From Mayfieldus sp038040285 (GTDB lineage: Bacteria > Actinomycetota > Thermoleophilia > Solirubrobacterales > 70-9), in the NCBI GenBank assembly GCA_038040285.1, contig JBBPIN010000041.1:1-15386 (forward strand): a stretch of 15,386 bases of DNA, given 5' to 3'. Below are positions 1-6,690 of the stretch, piece by piece (within the stretch, counting starts at the first letter, position 1; every line of letters begins with the position of its first letter). Under the pieces are notes generated by a model. It worked only from the letters and a program-made list of their open reading frames with translations. It was not told the DNA's origin and searched no databases. The translations under genes and the position numbers were made by a program.

Positions 1-94
1 ACTAGTGCCTCGTCCCGCCCCCCAACCGCTTCTATCAAAGACCCCTGTCCCGGAAGTAGTTGCGGTGCCGCTGGGATGAATCGTGCTCGTGTGT

Positions 95-141
95 AGACAA
101 GCCCGGAGTCGGACTCGAACCGACGACCCCTTCCTTGCCAT
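95..141 (-). repeat. Detached 3' fragment of tRNA-Thr, att-site-like direct repeat
   Basis: This 47-base stretch matches 1572-1618, the anticodon-loop-to-3'-end part of the intact tRNA-Thr(GGT) plus five bases beyond it, with one mismatch (137 versus 1614). Identity ends abruptly inside the anticodon loop on one side and just past the tRNA 3' end on the other. There is no 5' half, so it cannot be a functional tRNA. The mismatch changes the third anticodon base, so the fragment would read GGC rather than GGT. A 3' tRNA repeat starting in the anticodon loop is the usual footprint of tyrosine-recombinase integration into a tRNA gene. Here it would be the distal attachment site of a segment ending at the intact tRNA. 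Confidence 0.85.
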
Positions 142-207
142 TTCGGCGCCGATCTGTGAGCCGGGCGGAACGCCGGGCAGGGCGTCCGAGCCTAGTCACT
201 TCTTTCC

Positions 208-231
208 AAGTGCAAATTCGAGCACTTTTTT
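208..231 (+). terminator. Possible rho-independent terminator
   Basis: Bases AAGTGC (208-213) and GCACTT (222-227) form a 6-bp stem with an 8-base loop, running into a T-run (226-231). The orientation is plus strand, but no plus-strand gene is visible upstream in the window, so its role is unclear. The rest of 142-277 holds no gene that I can support. Confidence 0.35.
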
Positions 232-277
232 CGTCTACGAAGAGACCCGTAGTTTGGGAAGGAGTTGCGATGCCTCG

Positions 278-1384
278 TCAATCAGACCAGCTCGTCGCGG
301 CTTCCACGACCTGGTCAATGTCGGCGTCGCTGAGCTCTTGGTGCACCGGCAGGCCGACCGTCGTTGCCCGCCGCTCGGCGATCGCCGGGAACCAATCGTC
401 GTCGAACGCAGGGTGACTGACCGACCAGAAGTCGACCGCCTTGATCCCGCCGTGGCGCAGGTGCTCCAGGAAGCCTGCCTTGTCTTCGGCTCTGACCGGA
501 AAGATCATCGGAGATGCTCCCTCTGGCAGGGCCTCGAACGGGGGCGGAACGCGCCGGCCGAGCGCCGCGAGCAGGCGCAGGTAGTTGCGCCGGCGACGCT
601 CGGGCACACGCGCGTAGTTGAGGCGCGGAAGGAGCAGGGAGGTCGCTCGCGAGGGAGGGGATTCGACATCGCCCACGGCGAACCCGGCGGCCGCGTCGAA
701 GCTCCCGGCGCCCTGATTGCGCATCACGATGCGCGCTGGGACCAGGCGATGCTGCGCTGCCCAGAGGACTGCCCGCTTCGCTGCCATCACGAAACCGCCG
801 GCAGGCGCTTTCTGCTCGACCCGCGCAGGCGACCGGCATACGAGCGCTCCGCCGTCTGGCACCCCGACCGACTTGTAGAGGCAGAAGATCGCCAGGTCCC
901 CGGCCGTCCCGAGCGGGCGCCCCCCGTGCGTTGACAGCCACGCCTGCGCGGCGTCCTCGAACAGCAGCAGGCCCCGCTCCGAGCACCAGCGCCGCCAGCG
1001 CTCGCAGTCCTGCGGAAAGCCAATGTAGTGAGTCAGGTGAAGGGCGCGAACCTGAGGACCCAGGAGACCCTCCAGCTCATCGGGGTCGGGCTCGAGGCGG
1101 CTGGTGCCGCCGTAGAACCTGCAGGTGGCTCCGCTTTGAGCGATCGCCTCGATCTCCGACCCGTGGTGATAGGCCGGCACCAGGACCTCGTCACCGGCGC
1201 CGACGCCGAGCGCCTTCAGCCCGAGGTGCAGGCTGTGCCGCCCACGGGCAGACAGCGTCAGGGACTGGTCCTGCAGCGGGTAGGGAAGCTGGCGATGCCG
1301 CCGGGTCGAGAGCGCCGCGGGTGAGAGTGTGGGCGAGCCAACCAGTACGCCACGGCTCATCGCCGCAGAGCTTTGCTTGAACAT
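278..1384 (-). CDS. DegT/DnrJ/EryC1/StrS-family PLP aminotransferase
   Basis: The predicted 368-residue protein has the layout of DegT-type sugar aminotransferases, which transfer an amino group to a keto sugar nucleotide in glycan, O-antigen or antibiotic-sugar synthesis. Visible signs are the GAGDEVLVP stretch (residues 63-70), the cofactor-binding aspartate in FEDAAQA (Asp144), and GD followed by the Schiff-base lysine in YKSVGVPDGG (Lys171). The length suits the family. The frame is open further upstream, through the tRNA gene, so the start is a choice: ATG at 1384 has GGGAGG three bases upstream and leaves a normal family length. A second in-frame ATG lies at 1360. The gene stands alone, with no sugar-biosynthesis neighbours, between an intact tRNA-Thr and a copy of that tRNA's 3' part, so it is probably cargo of a small integrated element. 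Its specific sugar substrate cannot be read from the sequence. Confidence 0.85.
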   Translation of the reverse strand: MFKQSSAAMSRGVLVGSPTLSPAALSTRRHRQLPYPLQDQSLTLSARGRHSLHLGLKALGVGAGDEVLVPAYHHGSEIEAIAQSGATCRFYGGTSRLEPDPDELEGLLGPQVRALHLTHYIGFPQDCERWRRWCSERGLLLFEDAAQAWLSTHGGRPLGTAGDLAIFCLYKSVGVPDGGALVCRSPARVEQKAPAGGFVMAAKRAVLWAAQHRLVPARIVMRNQGAGSFDAAAGFAVGDVESPPSRATSLLLPRLNYARVPERRRRNYLRLLAALGRRVPPPFEALPEGASPMIFPVRAEDKAGFLEHLRHGGIKAVDFWSVSHPAFDDDWFPAIAERRATTVGLPVHQELSDADIDQVVEAATSWSD

Positions 1385-1576
1385 CGGCCTCCCGTGCCCA
1401 TCCAGCGCGCCTAGTATGGCCTCGGCCTGCCCGGCTGCATACGGGAACGGTAACCGCTCGGGCGAGCTCGCGACGCCGGTTGACCAGGCGGGCGGGCGTG
1501 GCTTCGATCCGTTCCATCGAGGGTGCGTCGCTTCCACGCTTACCCCAAAACGAGCGCAAATCCGCCTGTAGAGACA

Positions 1577-1649
<73 letters not shown>

Positions 1650-1658
1650 GCAGGGTCC

Positions 1659-1664
1659 AATTTA
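1659..1664 (-). promoter_or_regulatory. Candidate -10 element of tRNA-Thr(GGT)
   Basis: On the minus strand TAAATT lies nine bases before the first tRNA base. Its first three bases are also the stop codon of the MerR-family gene. No convincing -35 is seen, so readthrough from the MerR gene is an alternative. Confidence 0.35.
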
Positions 1665-2459
1665 GCGGCGCTGGCCGCGGGCGGCGCGACGGCGGGAGCG
1701 GCGGCGGCGGGAGTCGCGCGACAGGTCACGTTCGAGCGCCCGCCCGAAGGCCTTCTCGGTCGCCTCGGTCATCACCAGCTGAAAGATCGCCAGCAGCGAT
1801 TCCGACGCGAGCGGGCGCAGCCGCTCCAGCGCCTCGCGAACTCGCGGCCACTCCTCGTCCGGGCGCCCGGCGCGCTCGAAGGGCTTCCAGACGTTCTCGA
1901 GGAAGAGCTCGATGAAGACCCGGGCCACCTCGCGCGACTGGCGGCGCAGCTTGGCCGCGACCTCCAACGCGGTTTGAGGGGGAATGCCGAGCTCAGCGAG
2001 CTCGGTGCCCGCCCTCATCACGCGCGGGCTGAGCACCTCGAACCGGTCCTCGCCCAGAGGGCGCAGTAGGCCCAACCGCTCCGCCCGCCGCAGCAGGGCG
2101 GGGTCCGCCTCTCCACCCCAGCGCTTCGCGATCTCCTGCCCCTCGAGGATCTCGGGCTCTTCCTCCTCGAACGGCGCGCGGACCGCGCGAGCGAACCCGA
2201 GTACCTCGCTGCTCGAATCCCCGACCCCCTCGAGCAGGCGTCTGATCGCGCCGAGGTTGAAGCCGTCGCCCTGCATCTCCTTGATCAACTCCAAGCGGGC
2301 GGCGTGGTCCTCGTCGTAGTAGCCCGTTCTTCCGACCACCTCGGGGGGCGGCAGCAGGCCGCGCGACTGATGGGCGCGGATGTTGCGCACCGTCATGCCG
2401 GTGCGCTGCGCCAATTCGTCGATCGTCATCCCCTTTTGTTCCTGCGTGAGTTGCGTCAC
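1662..2459 (-). CDS. MerR-family transcriptional regulator
   Basis: The 265-residue protein begins with a MerR-type winged helix-turn-helix: MTIDELAQRTG and MTVRNIRAHQSRGLLPPP (about residues 11-38), then the wing and the GYYDEDHAARLELIKEMQ helix (about 46-64). The rest is a helical, acid-rich effector or dimer region and ends in an arginine-rich tail of about 20 residues. No cysteine cluster suggests metal sensing. The GTG start at 2459 is preferred because a TAAAAT -10-like box ends six bases upstream, fitting a leaderless transcript. ATG at 2429, directly before the DNA-binding domain, is the alternative. It is divergent from the large membrane protein gene across 98 bases, so it may control that gene and itself; this is inference from position. 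Confidence 0.85.
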   Translation of the reverse strand: MTQLTQEQKGMTIDELAQRTGMTVRNIRAHQSRGLLPPPEVVGRTGYYDEDHAARLELIKEMQGDGFNLGAIRRLLEGVGDSSSEVLGFARAVRAPFEEEEPEILEGQEIAKRWGGEADPALLRRAERLGLLRPLGEDRFEVLSPRVMRAGTELAELGIPPQTALEVAAKLRRQSREVARVFIELFLENVWKPFERAGRPDEEWPRVREALERLRPLASESLLAIFQLVMTEATEKAFGRALERDLSRDSRRRRSRRRAARGQRR

Positions 2460-2465
2460 AGGCGC

Positions 2466-2471
2466 ATTTTA
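2466..2471 (-). promoter_or_regulatory. Candidate -10 element for the MerR-family gene (leaderless)
   Basis: TAAAAT on the minus strand ends six bases before the GTG start at 2459, so transcription would begin at or next to the start codon. No consensus -35 is visible at 16-18 bases. Confidence 0.45.
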
Positions 2472-2484
2472 CATGGGCTTATGT
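2471..2484. promoter_or_regulatory. Short inverted repeat in the divergent promoter region
   Basis: ACAT-N6-ATGT overlaps the candidate MerR-gene -10 element and lies between the two divergent genes. It could be an operator for the MerR-type regulator, but the arms are only 4 bp. Confidence 0.25.
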
Positions 2485-2557
2485 TCCATCATTTGGTGAT
2501 ACATTCAGCGGCGATGCATAGCTTCGGGCTTCGAACGGACGACCACGGGAAGGCGCC

Positions 2558-4393
2558 ATGACCCCAGCAGTCCTCTCCACCCTCGCCGCCGCGAATCCAG
2601 CCGGCGGAGCGGCGATCGGGCAGATCCTGATCGCCAACGCAATGGCGATCACCGCCAGCGGTGCGTTGCTCTGGCTGGTGATGGGCCACCGCTCCGGCCG
2701 GCGCCAGCACCTGGCCCGGGCCGCGGCGTGGGCGGAGCGCGGCACCGGGCTGCCCGGGTGGGCGGCGCTGCCCTCCGCCCTCGCGATGGTCTCGCTGCTG
2801 GTCGCCCTGCTCGGCATGTACTGGGACATCTCGCTGCACATCGACATCGGCAGAGATCCTGGGCCGCTCGCCAACCCGGCCCACTATCTGATCCTCGCCG
2901 GCCTGTTCGGGATCTTCTGCGCGGGCTTCATCGCGATGGCGCTGCCGCTCGAACGGCCGTCGGAAACCGCAGTGCGCATCAACCGCGGCTGGTACGCGCC
3001 GCTTGGCGGCGTGCTGATCACCAGCTGCGCCGGCTTCGCCCTCCTCGGCTTCCCGCTCGACGACGTCTGGCACCGGCTGTTCGGGCAGGACGTGACCCTC
3101 TGGGGGCCGACGCACCTGATGCTGTTCGGCGGCGCCGCACTGACCCTGGTCGGAATGGCGGTGCTGATGGTGGAGGGAATCAGGGCGCGGCCGCAGAGCG
3201 ACGGCGAGCCGGCCGAGCGGGCGCTCAGCTATCTGCGCCGTGCATCGCTGATGGGTGGGCTGCTGATCGGGCTATCGACCCTTCAGGCCGAGTTCGACTT
3301 CGGCGTTCCCCAGTTCCAGATGATCTTCCATCCGATGCTGATCGCCGGCGCCGCCGCGGTGGCGCTGGTCTGCGCCCGCCTCTGGATCGGTCGCGGCGGG
3401 GCGCTCGCCACGGTCACCTTCTTCCTGCTGGCCCGCGGCGCTATCTCGCTGATCGTCGGCCCGTTGTTCGGCGAGACGACGCCCGCCCTGCCCCTCTACC
3501 TGATCGAGGCGGGTGTGGTGGAGCTGGCCGCCCTCTGGCTCGCCGACCGACCGCTCGCGATGGGCGTCGCCTCGGGGATCGGGATCGGCACGGTCGGCTT
3601 CGCCAGCGAGTACGGCTGGACACACCTGGTCTACACGCTGCCCTGGAACCTCCATCTGCTGCCGGAAGGGCCGATCATCGCCACAATCGCCGGCGTCGCC
3701 GGCGGGCTGGCTGGCGGACTGATGGGCGCGGCGCTCTGCGGCAAGCTGCCAAGCCCGCGCGTCGCCCGCGCCGCAGCGCTGGTCTCCCTGCTCGCAGCCT
3801 TCGGGCTGGCCGCCGACGGTCTCGCAACCACGGTGCCCAAGAGGTACAGCGCCGACCTGAAACTGACCGACGTACGACCGGCGCCGCAGCGCGAGGTCTC
3901 CGTGCAGGCGCGGATCCATCCCGCCGACGCCGCGGCCGACGCCAAATGGCTCAACGCGACCTCGTGGCAGGGCGGGGGACTGGTGGTCAACCGGCTGCAT
4001 CGGGTCGCCGACGGCGTCTACCGGACCACCGAGCCGATCCCGGTGCACGGCGACTGGAAAGCAACCCTGCGGCTGCAGACCGGGCGCAGCGTCCTCGGCC
4101 TGCCGATCTACTTCCCGGCCGACCCCGCGATTCCGGCGCCCAGGGTCGCCGCGCCGGCGAACTTCGACCGCTCCTTCGTCCTCGACAAGCAGCTTCTTCA
4201 GCGAGAGACCAAGAAGGGCGTTCCCAGCTGGTTGACCACGCTCGCGCCCCTGGTCGTGCTGGCGATCGCGCTCGGCCTGCTCACAATTCTGAGCCTCGGG
4301 CTGGCGAGAATTGGCCGTCCGGGGGGTCCGGCGGAGGCGCCCCGGCCGCGCTGGAAGGCAACAACGCAGCCGAGAACGACGCGGACCGCCTGA
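2558..4393 (+). CDS. Polytopic membrane protein with duplicated His/Asp motif and extracytoplasmic domain
   Basis: I do not recognise this 611-residue protein as a named family. Residues 1-425 are mostly hydrophobic and hold roughly ten membrane segments. Residues 430-550 are hydrophilic and probably beta-rich, faintly like FixH/YtkA-type domains (VYRTTEPIPVHGDWKATLRL), and a last membrane segment lies at about 560-585 before a basic tail. A motif occurs twice, H-x3-G-x-D-x(5-6)-P-x-H: His94, Gly98, Asp100, Pro107, His109, and His172, Gly176, Asp178, Pro184, His186. Each is preceded by an Asp/Trp-rich patch. Further possible ligands are His258, Glu351 and His356. This could be a metal or cofactor site in the membrane, by inference only. 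The ATG start has GGGAAGG four bases upstream. The gene is divergent from a MerR-type regulator and followed by a hairpin. Confidence 0.85.
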   Translation: MTPAVLSTLAAANPAGGAAIGQILIANAMAITASGALLWLVMGHRSGRRQHLARAAAWAERGTGLPGWAALPSALAMVSLLVALLGMYWDISLHIDIGRDPGPLANPAHYLILAGLFGIFCAGFIAMALPLERPSETAVRINRGWYAPLGGVLITSCAGFALLGFPLDDVWHRLFGQDVTLWGPTHLMLFGGAALTLVGMAVLMVEGIRARPQSDGEPAERALSYLRRASLMGGLLIGLSTLQAEFDFGVPQFQMIFHPMLIAGAAAVALVCARLWIGRGGALATVTFFLLARGAISLIVGPLFGETTPALPLYLIEAGVVELAALWLADRPLAMGVASGIGIGTVGFASEYGWTHLVYTLPWNLHLLPEGPIIATIAGVAGGLAGGLMGAALCGKLPSPRVARAAALVSLLAAFGLAADGLATTVPKRYSADLKLTDVRPAPQREVSVQARIHPADAAADAKWLNATSWQGGGLVVNRLHRVADGVYRTTEPIPVHGDWKATLRLQTGRSVLGLPIYFPADPAIPAPRVAAPANFDRSFVLDKQLLQRETKKGVPSWLTTLAPLVVLAIALGLLTILSLGLARIGRPGGPAEAPRPRWKATTQPRTTRTA

Positions 4394-4458
4394 GGCAAGC
4401 GCACGAGGGAACGCGTCATCGTGACGACACTGGAACGAATGCGTAGCGAGACGCGGAA

Positions 4459-4476
4459 ATGGCTTGACTAAGCCAT
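4459..4476. repeat. Perfect 7-bp inverted repeat (hairpin or operator)
   Basis: ATGGCTT, the loop GACT, then AAGCCAT. It lies 65 bases after the membrane protein stop and 22 bases before the endonuclease-like start. There is no clear T-run, so it may be a weak bidirectional terminator or an operator for the nuclease gene. Confidence 0.5.
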
Positions 4477-4498
4477 CTATTCGTCTGCCGGGGAACGT

Positions 4499-5287
4499 AT
4501 GTTCGAATACATGGAGCGGCAGATCAACCGGCGGAGGCAGGGTGATTTGGGAGAGGCGTCTGCGATCGAGTGGCTCACCACCGTCGGTGCAACGGTGTTG
4601 ATCCCGTTTGGCCACAGCCCGGATTTCGACCTCGTGGCTGAAGCGAACGGACGGTTGCTACGGATCCAGGTCAAGACGTCGACCCGATCGGTGCCGACCG
4701 CGGATGGCCACCCGCGTAGCGTGGTGACACTCGCAACAAGAGGCGGAAATCAGAGCTGGAACGGGATCGTCAAAGAGTTCGACCCGTCGCGCTTCGACTA
4801 CCTTTTCGCGCTCACGGGCCACGGCCGCCGCTGGTTCATTCCCTCGACCGTGCTCGAGGCCCGAACCTCGGTTTCGCTCGGGGGCCCGAAGTACGCGCAG
4901 TTCGAAATCGAGCCGGGCCGCCCGATCCATGACCTCGTGTACGGCGATAATCGGGCTCTAGAATCGAATTCCGTTTCGGGGGAGTATCCAAGCGGTCAAC
5001 GGACGGCGCCTGTAAAGCGTCAGCCTCGTGCTTCGCAGGTTCGAATCCTGCCTCCCCCATTCCGGCCGCGACCCGGCTTCCGGCCTTCCAAGTACGACCG
5101 GAAACTTGGTCGCGGCGGCGAGGCGGTCCTCAACCAGAAGCGGCGGGTGACGATTCCGCGGCAAGCGTGCGTCGAGGCGGGACTGCAGGACGGCGACCGC
5201 GTTCGCGTGCGAAGCGATGGCGACGGCCGCGTCGTGCTCGAGCGAATCGAGCCTCCCCCAACGCCCGGCTCGGGCAAGAGTCCTTAG
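4499..5287 (+). CDS. PD-(D/E)XK group I intron endonuclease-like protein, frame open through tRNA-Tyr into an AbrB segment
   Basis: Residues 1 to about 155 resemble the PD-(D/E)XK nucleases associated with group I introns (the I-Ssp6803I type). The acidic GDLGE helix carries Glu19, then come IPFGHSPDFD with Asp44 and the strand RIQVKTS with Gln57 and Lys59, giving an E...D...QxK active site. The start is ATG with GGGGA four bases upstream. The frame has no stop before the intact tRNA-Tyr gene. Residues 160-187 are simply translated tRNA, and the frame continues into an AbrB/SpoVT-like DNA-binding segment (residues 211-253) ending at 5287. If RNase P and the 3' tRNA maturation enzymes excise the tRNA, the fusion cannot be made and the nuclease message ends without a stop codon. 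No intron is visible here. Either the nuclease is a functional free-standing homing-type enzyme, or its 3' end was lost when the tRNA region was rearranged. Confidence 0.7.
   Translation: MFEYMERQINRRRQGDLGEASAIEWLTTVGATVLIPFGHSPDFDLVAEANGRLLRIQVKTSTRSVPTADGHPRSVVTLATRGGNQSWNGIVKEFDPSRFDYLFALTGHGRRWFIPSTVLEARTSVSLGGPKYAQFEIEPGRPIHDLVYGDNRALESNSVSGEYPSGQRTAPVKRQPRASQVRILPPPFRPRPGFRPSKYDRKLGRGGEAVLNQKRRVTIPRQACVEAGLQDGDRVRVRSDGDGRVVLERIEPPPTPGSGKSP
4959..4964 (+). promoter_or_regulatory. Candidate -10 element of tRNA-Tyr
   Basis: TAGAAT lies 13 bases before the first tRNA base. The same hexamer lies 11 bases before tRNA-Thr(CGT), which supports both. It is inside the nuclease reading frame. 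Confidence 0.45.
4978..5059 (+). tRNA. tRNA-Tyr(GTA)
   Basis: This is a complete 82-base class II tRNA. The acceptor stem is GGGGGAG with CTCCCCC, the anticodon stem GGCGC/GCGTC holds the loop CTGTAAA (anticodon GTA), and a long variable arm is followed by the T arm GCAGG-TTCGAAT-CCTGC. The discriminator base is A and CCA is not encoded. It sits wholly inside an uninterrupted nuclease reading frame, which is very unusual for a tRNA gene. Confidence 0.97.
5065..5116 (+). repeat. Strong stem-loop directly after tRNA-Tyr
   Basis: A perfect 9-bp outer stem, GCCGCGACC (5065-5073) with GGTCGCGGC (5108-5116), encloses a 6-bp inner stem TTCCGG (5078-5083) with CCGGAA (5098-5103). It begins five bases after the tRNA. 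There is no T-run. It may aid tRNA 3' processing, act as a terminator, or be a recombination-site structure left at an insertion junction. Confidence 0.6.
5117..5287 (+). pseudogene. AbrB/SpoVT-type DNA-binding segment lacking a start codon
   Basis: The translated stretch LNQKRRVTIP, followed by an A-G-L-x-D-G-D-R-V-R-V pattern and RVVLERI, is a typical swapped-hairpin AbrB/MazE/SpoVT DNA-binding fold of about 45 residues. Between the tRNA-Tyr 3' end (5059) and this domain there is no in-frame ATG, GTG or TTG, so it can be translated only as part of the frame crossing the tRNA. It looks like an AbrB-type gene that lost its 5' end. The stop is at 5285-5287. No partner toxin follows. Confidence 0.5.
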
Positions 5288-5327
5288 CTGACGCCATAGC
5301 AGGGCCGGCTGGCGACCCGGACGCCTC

Positions 5328-5348
5328 ACCCCCGGGCGAATCGGGGGT
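5328..5348. terminator. Hairpin between convergent genes
   Basis: ACCCCCG and CGGGGGT form a perfect 7-bp stem with a 7-base loop. It lies between the AbrB segment end and the sigma-factor 3' end, so it could end transcription from both sides, although no T-run is present. Otherwise 5288-5477 holds nothing recognisable. Confidence 0.45.
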
Positions 5349-5477
5349 TGGTCGTCTCAGTCCAGGCAGGAACCGAAGGCGTCGGTGAAAGCTGCCGGAC
5401 TCCGGGCCACCAACCGACTCATGCTCGTGATTCGAGTGTACCGCTGGATCCGAGCCGCAAACAGCGCGTGCCGACGG

Positions 5478-6557
5478 CTAGCTCGCCTCCCGAAGCACCT
5501 GTGCCTCGGGTAGCTGCTTGAGCTTCTTCAGGGTGTTGTTCTCGATCTGGCGGATCCGCTCGCGGGTGACGCCGAAGGCCTGCCCGACCTCCTCGAGGGT
5601 CAGCGGCTCCATGCCTGAAAGGCCGTAGCGCAACTCGATCACCTGTCGCTCGCGCTCAGGCAGGGCGTCGAGCGCCTTGTGCACCCCCTCGCGCTGTAGG
5701 TGCTCGCTCGCCTCCTCGAACGGCTCGATCACGCCATCGTCGGCGACGAAGTCGCCGAGCTCGGACTCGTCCTCGTCTCCGACCGGCTTCTCCAGCGAGA
5801 TCGGCAGCTGCGCGAAGCGAAGGATGTCGCGCACCTCGCGCACCGACCAGCGCAGCTCGGTGGCGATCTCCTCCGCCTCGGGCTCGCGACCGAGTCGCTG
5901 CACCAGCTGGCGCTCGAGGTGTACCACGCGGTTCAGCTTCTCGACCATGTGCACTGGGATGCGGATCGTGCGCGCCTTGTCGGCGATCGCCCGGGTAACC
6001 GCCTGGCGGATCCACCAGGTGGCGTAGGTGGAGAATTTGTAGCCGCGCCGGTAGTCGAACTTCTCCACCGCGCGGATCAGGCCCAGCGAGCCCTCCTGGA
6101 TCAGGTCCAGGAAGCTCAGCCCGCGGCCCAGGTAGCCCTTGGCGATCGAGACGACCAACCTCAGGTTGGCCTCGACCATCTGGCGTTTGGCGACCATGTC
6201 GCCGCGCTCGATGCGCTTTGCCAGCTCGACCTCCTGTTCGGCGGTCAGCAGCTCGACCCGTCCGATCGAGCGCAGGTAGAGGCGCAGGGAGTCGAGGCTG
6301 GGTTCGACGGTCAGATCCAACTCGGGGCGGCGGCGCGACTCCGACTCCGCGACCTTCTGTTCCTTGTAGGCGCTCACCCCGTCCTCGGCGACCACGTCGA
6401 CCCCGTGCTCGATCAGGTGGCTGTGGAGCTGTGAGAGCTGCTCCTTTGAGACGTCGACTTCCTCGAGGGTGGAGGCGATCTGCTCGAAGGTGAGGTAGCC
6501 CTGGTCGCGCCCCAGCGAGATCAGGCCTCGAAGCTCCTCCGAATCGGCGAAAGACAA
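5478..6557 (-). CDS. sigA: RNA polymerase sigma-70 factor, RpoD/SigA type
   Basis: The 359-residue protein has the full primary-sigma layout. A region 1.1-like N-terminus is at about residues 8-55. Region 1.2 starts at SLDSLRLYLRSIGRVELLTA (88-106). Region 2 has NLRLVVSIAKGY (131-142), LIQEGSLGLIRAVEKFDYRRGYKFSTYATWWIRQA (152-186) including the -10-reading helix, then regions 3 and 4 with ALPERERQVIELRYGL (298-313) and the -35-reading TLEEVGQAFGVTRERIRQIE. It would direct RNA polymerase to housekeeping promoters. The start is TTG at 6557. The frame stays open upstream with CTG codons, so an extended N-terminus cannot be excluded. It is convergent with the nuclease/AbrB frame and divergent from mptA. 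It could be the primary factor or a close group 2 paralogue; one window cannot tell which. Confidence 0.93.
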   Translation of the reverse strand: MSFADSEELRGLISLGRDQGYLTFEQIASTLEEVDVSKEQLSQLHSHLIEHGVDVVAEDGVSAYKEQKVAESESRRRPELDLTVEPSLDSLRLYLRSIGRVELLTAEQEVELAKRIERGDMVAKRQMVEANLRLVVSIAKGYLGRGLSFLDLIQEGSLGLIRAVEKFDYRRGYKFSTYATWWIRQAVTRAIADKARTIRIPVHMVEKLNRVVHLERQLVQRLGREPEAEEIATELRWSVREVRDILRFAQLPISLEKPVGDEDESELGDFVADDGVIEPFEEASEHLQREGVHKALDALPERERQVIELRYGLSGMEPLTLEEVGQAFGVTRERIRQIENNTLKKLKQLPEAQVLREAS

Positions 6558-6657
6558 CTCCGCCGGGACTGCCCCTAGCTGCTCGATCGCATTCTCTCCC
6601 GTGCAACCCTCCAGTAGCTGAGCCAGAGGCGATTTCCTCAGGCCCGAACCGGCGCCG

Positions 6658-6663
6658 AGTATA
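6658..6663 (-). promoter_or_regulatory. Candidate -10 element upstream of the sigma-factor gene
   Basis: TATACT on the minus strand, about 100 bases before the TTG start, implies either a long leader or an upstream start. On the plus strand TATAGA overlaps it at 6660-6665, about 25 bases before mptA, so the two divergent promoters may overlap. No good -35 is seen for either. Confidence 0.35.
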
Positions 6664-6690
6664 GAGACGGCCCGGTTTCCCTACCCTTCT

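Noticed and set aside
95..141. Complete tRNA gene at the left end
   Set aside because: Only the anticodon-loop-to-3' part is present; bases beyond 141 do not form a D arm or acceptor strand.
83..934. Long plus-strand open frame opposite the aminotransferase
   Set aside because: It is arginine-rich, matches no recognisable family, and is antisense to a gene with clear motifs; typical of GC-rich shadow frames.
3272..4615. 447-residue minus-strand frame under the membrane protein
   Set aside because: Low-complexity shadow composition, while the plus strand has consistent hydrophobic segments and a Shine-Dalgarno start.
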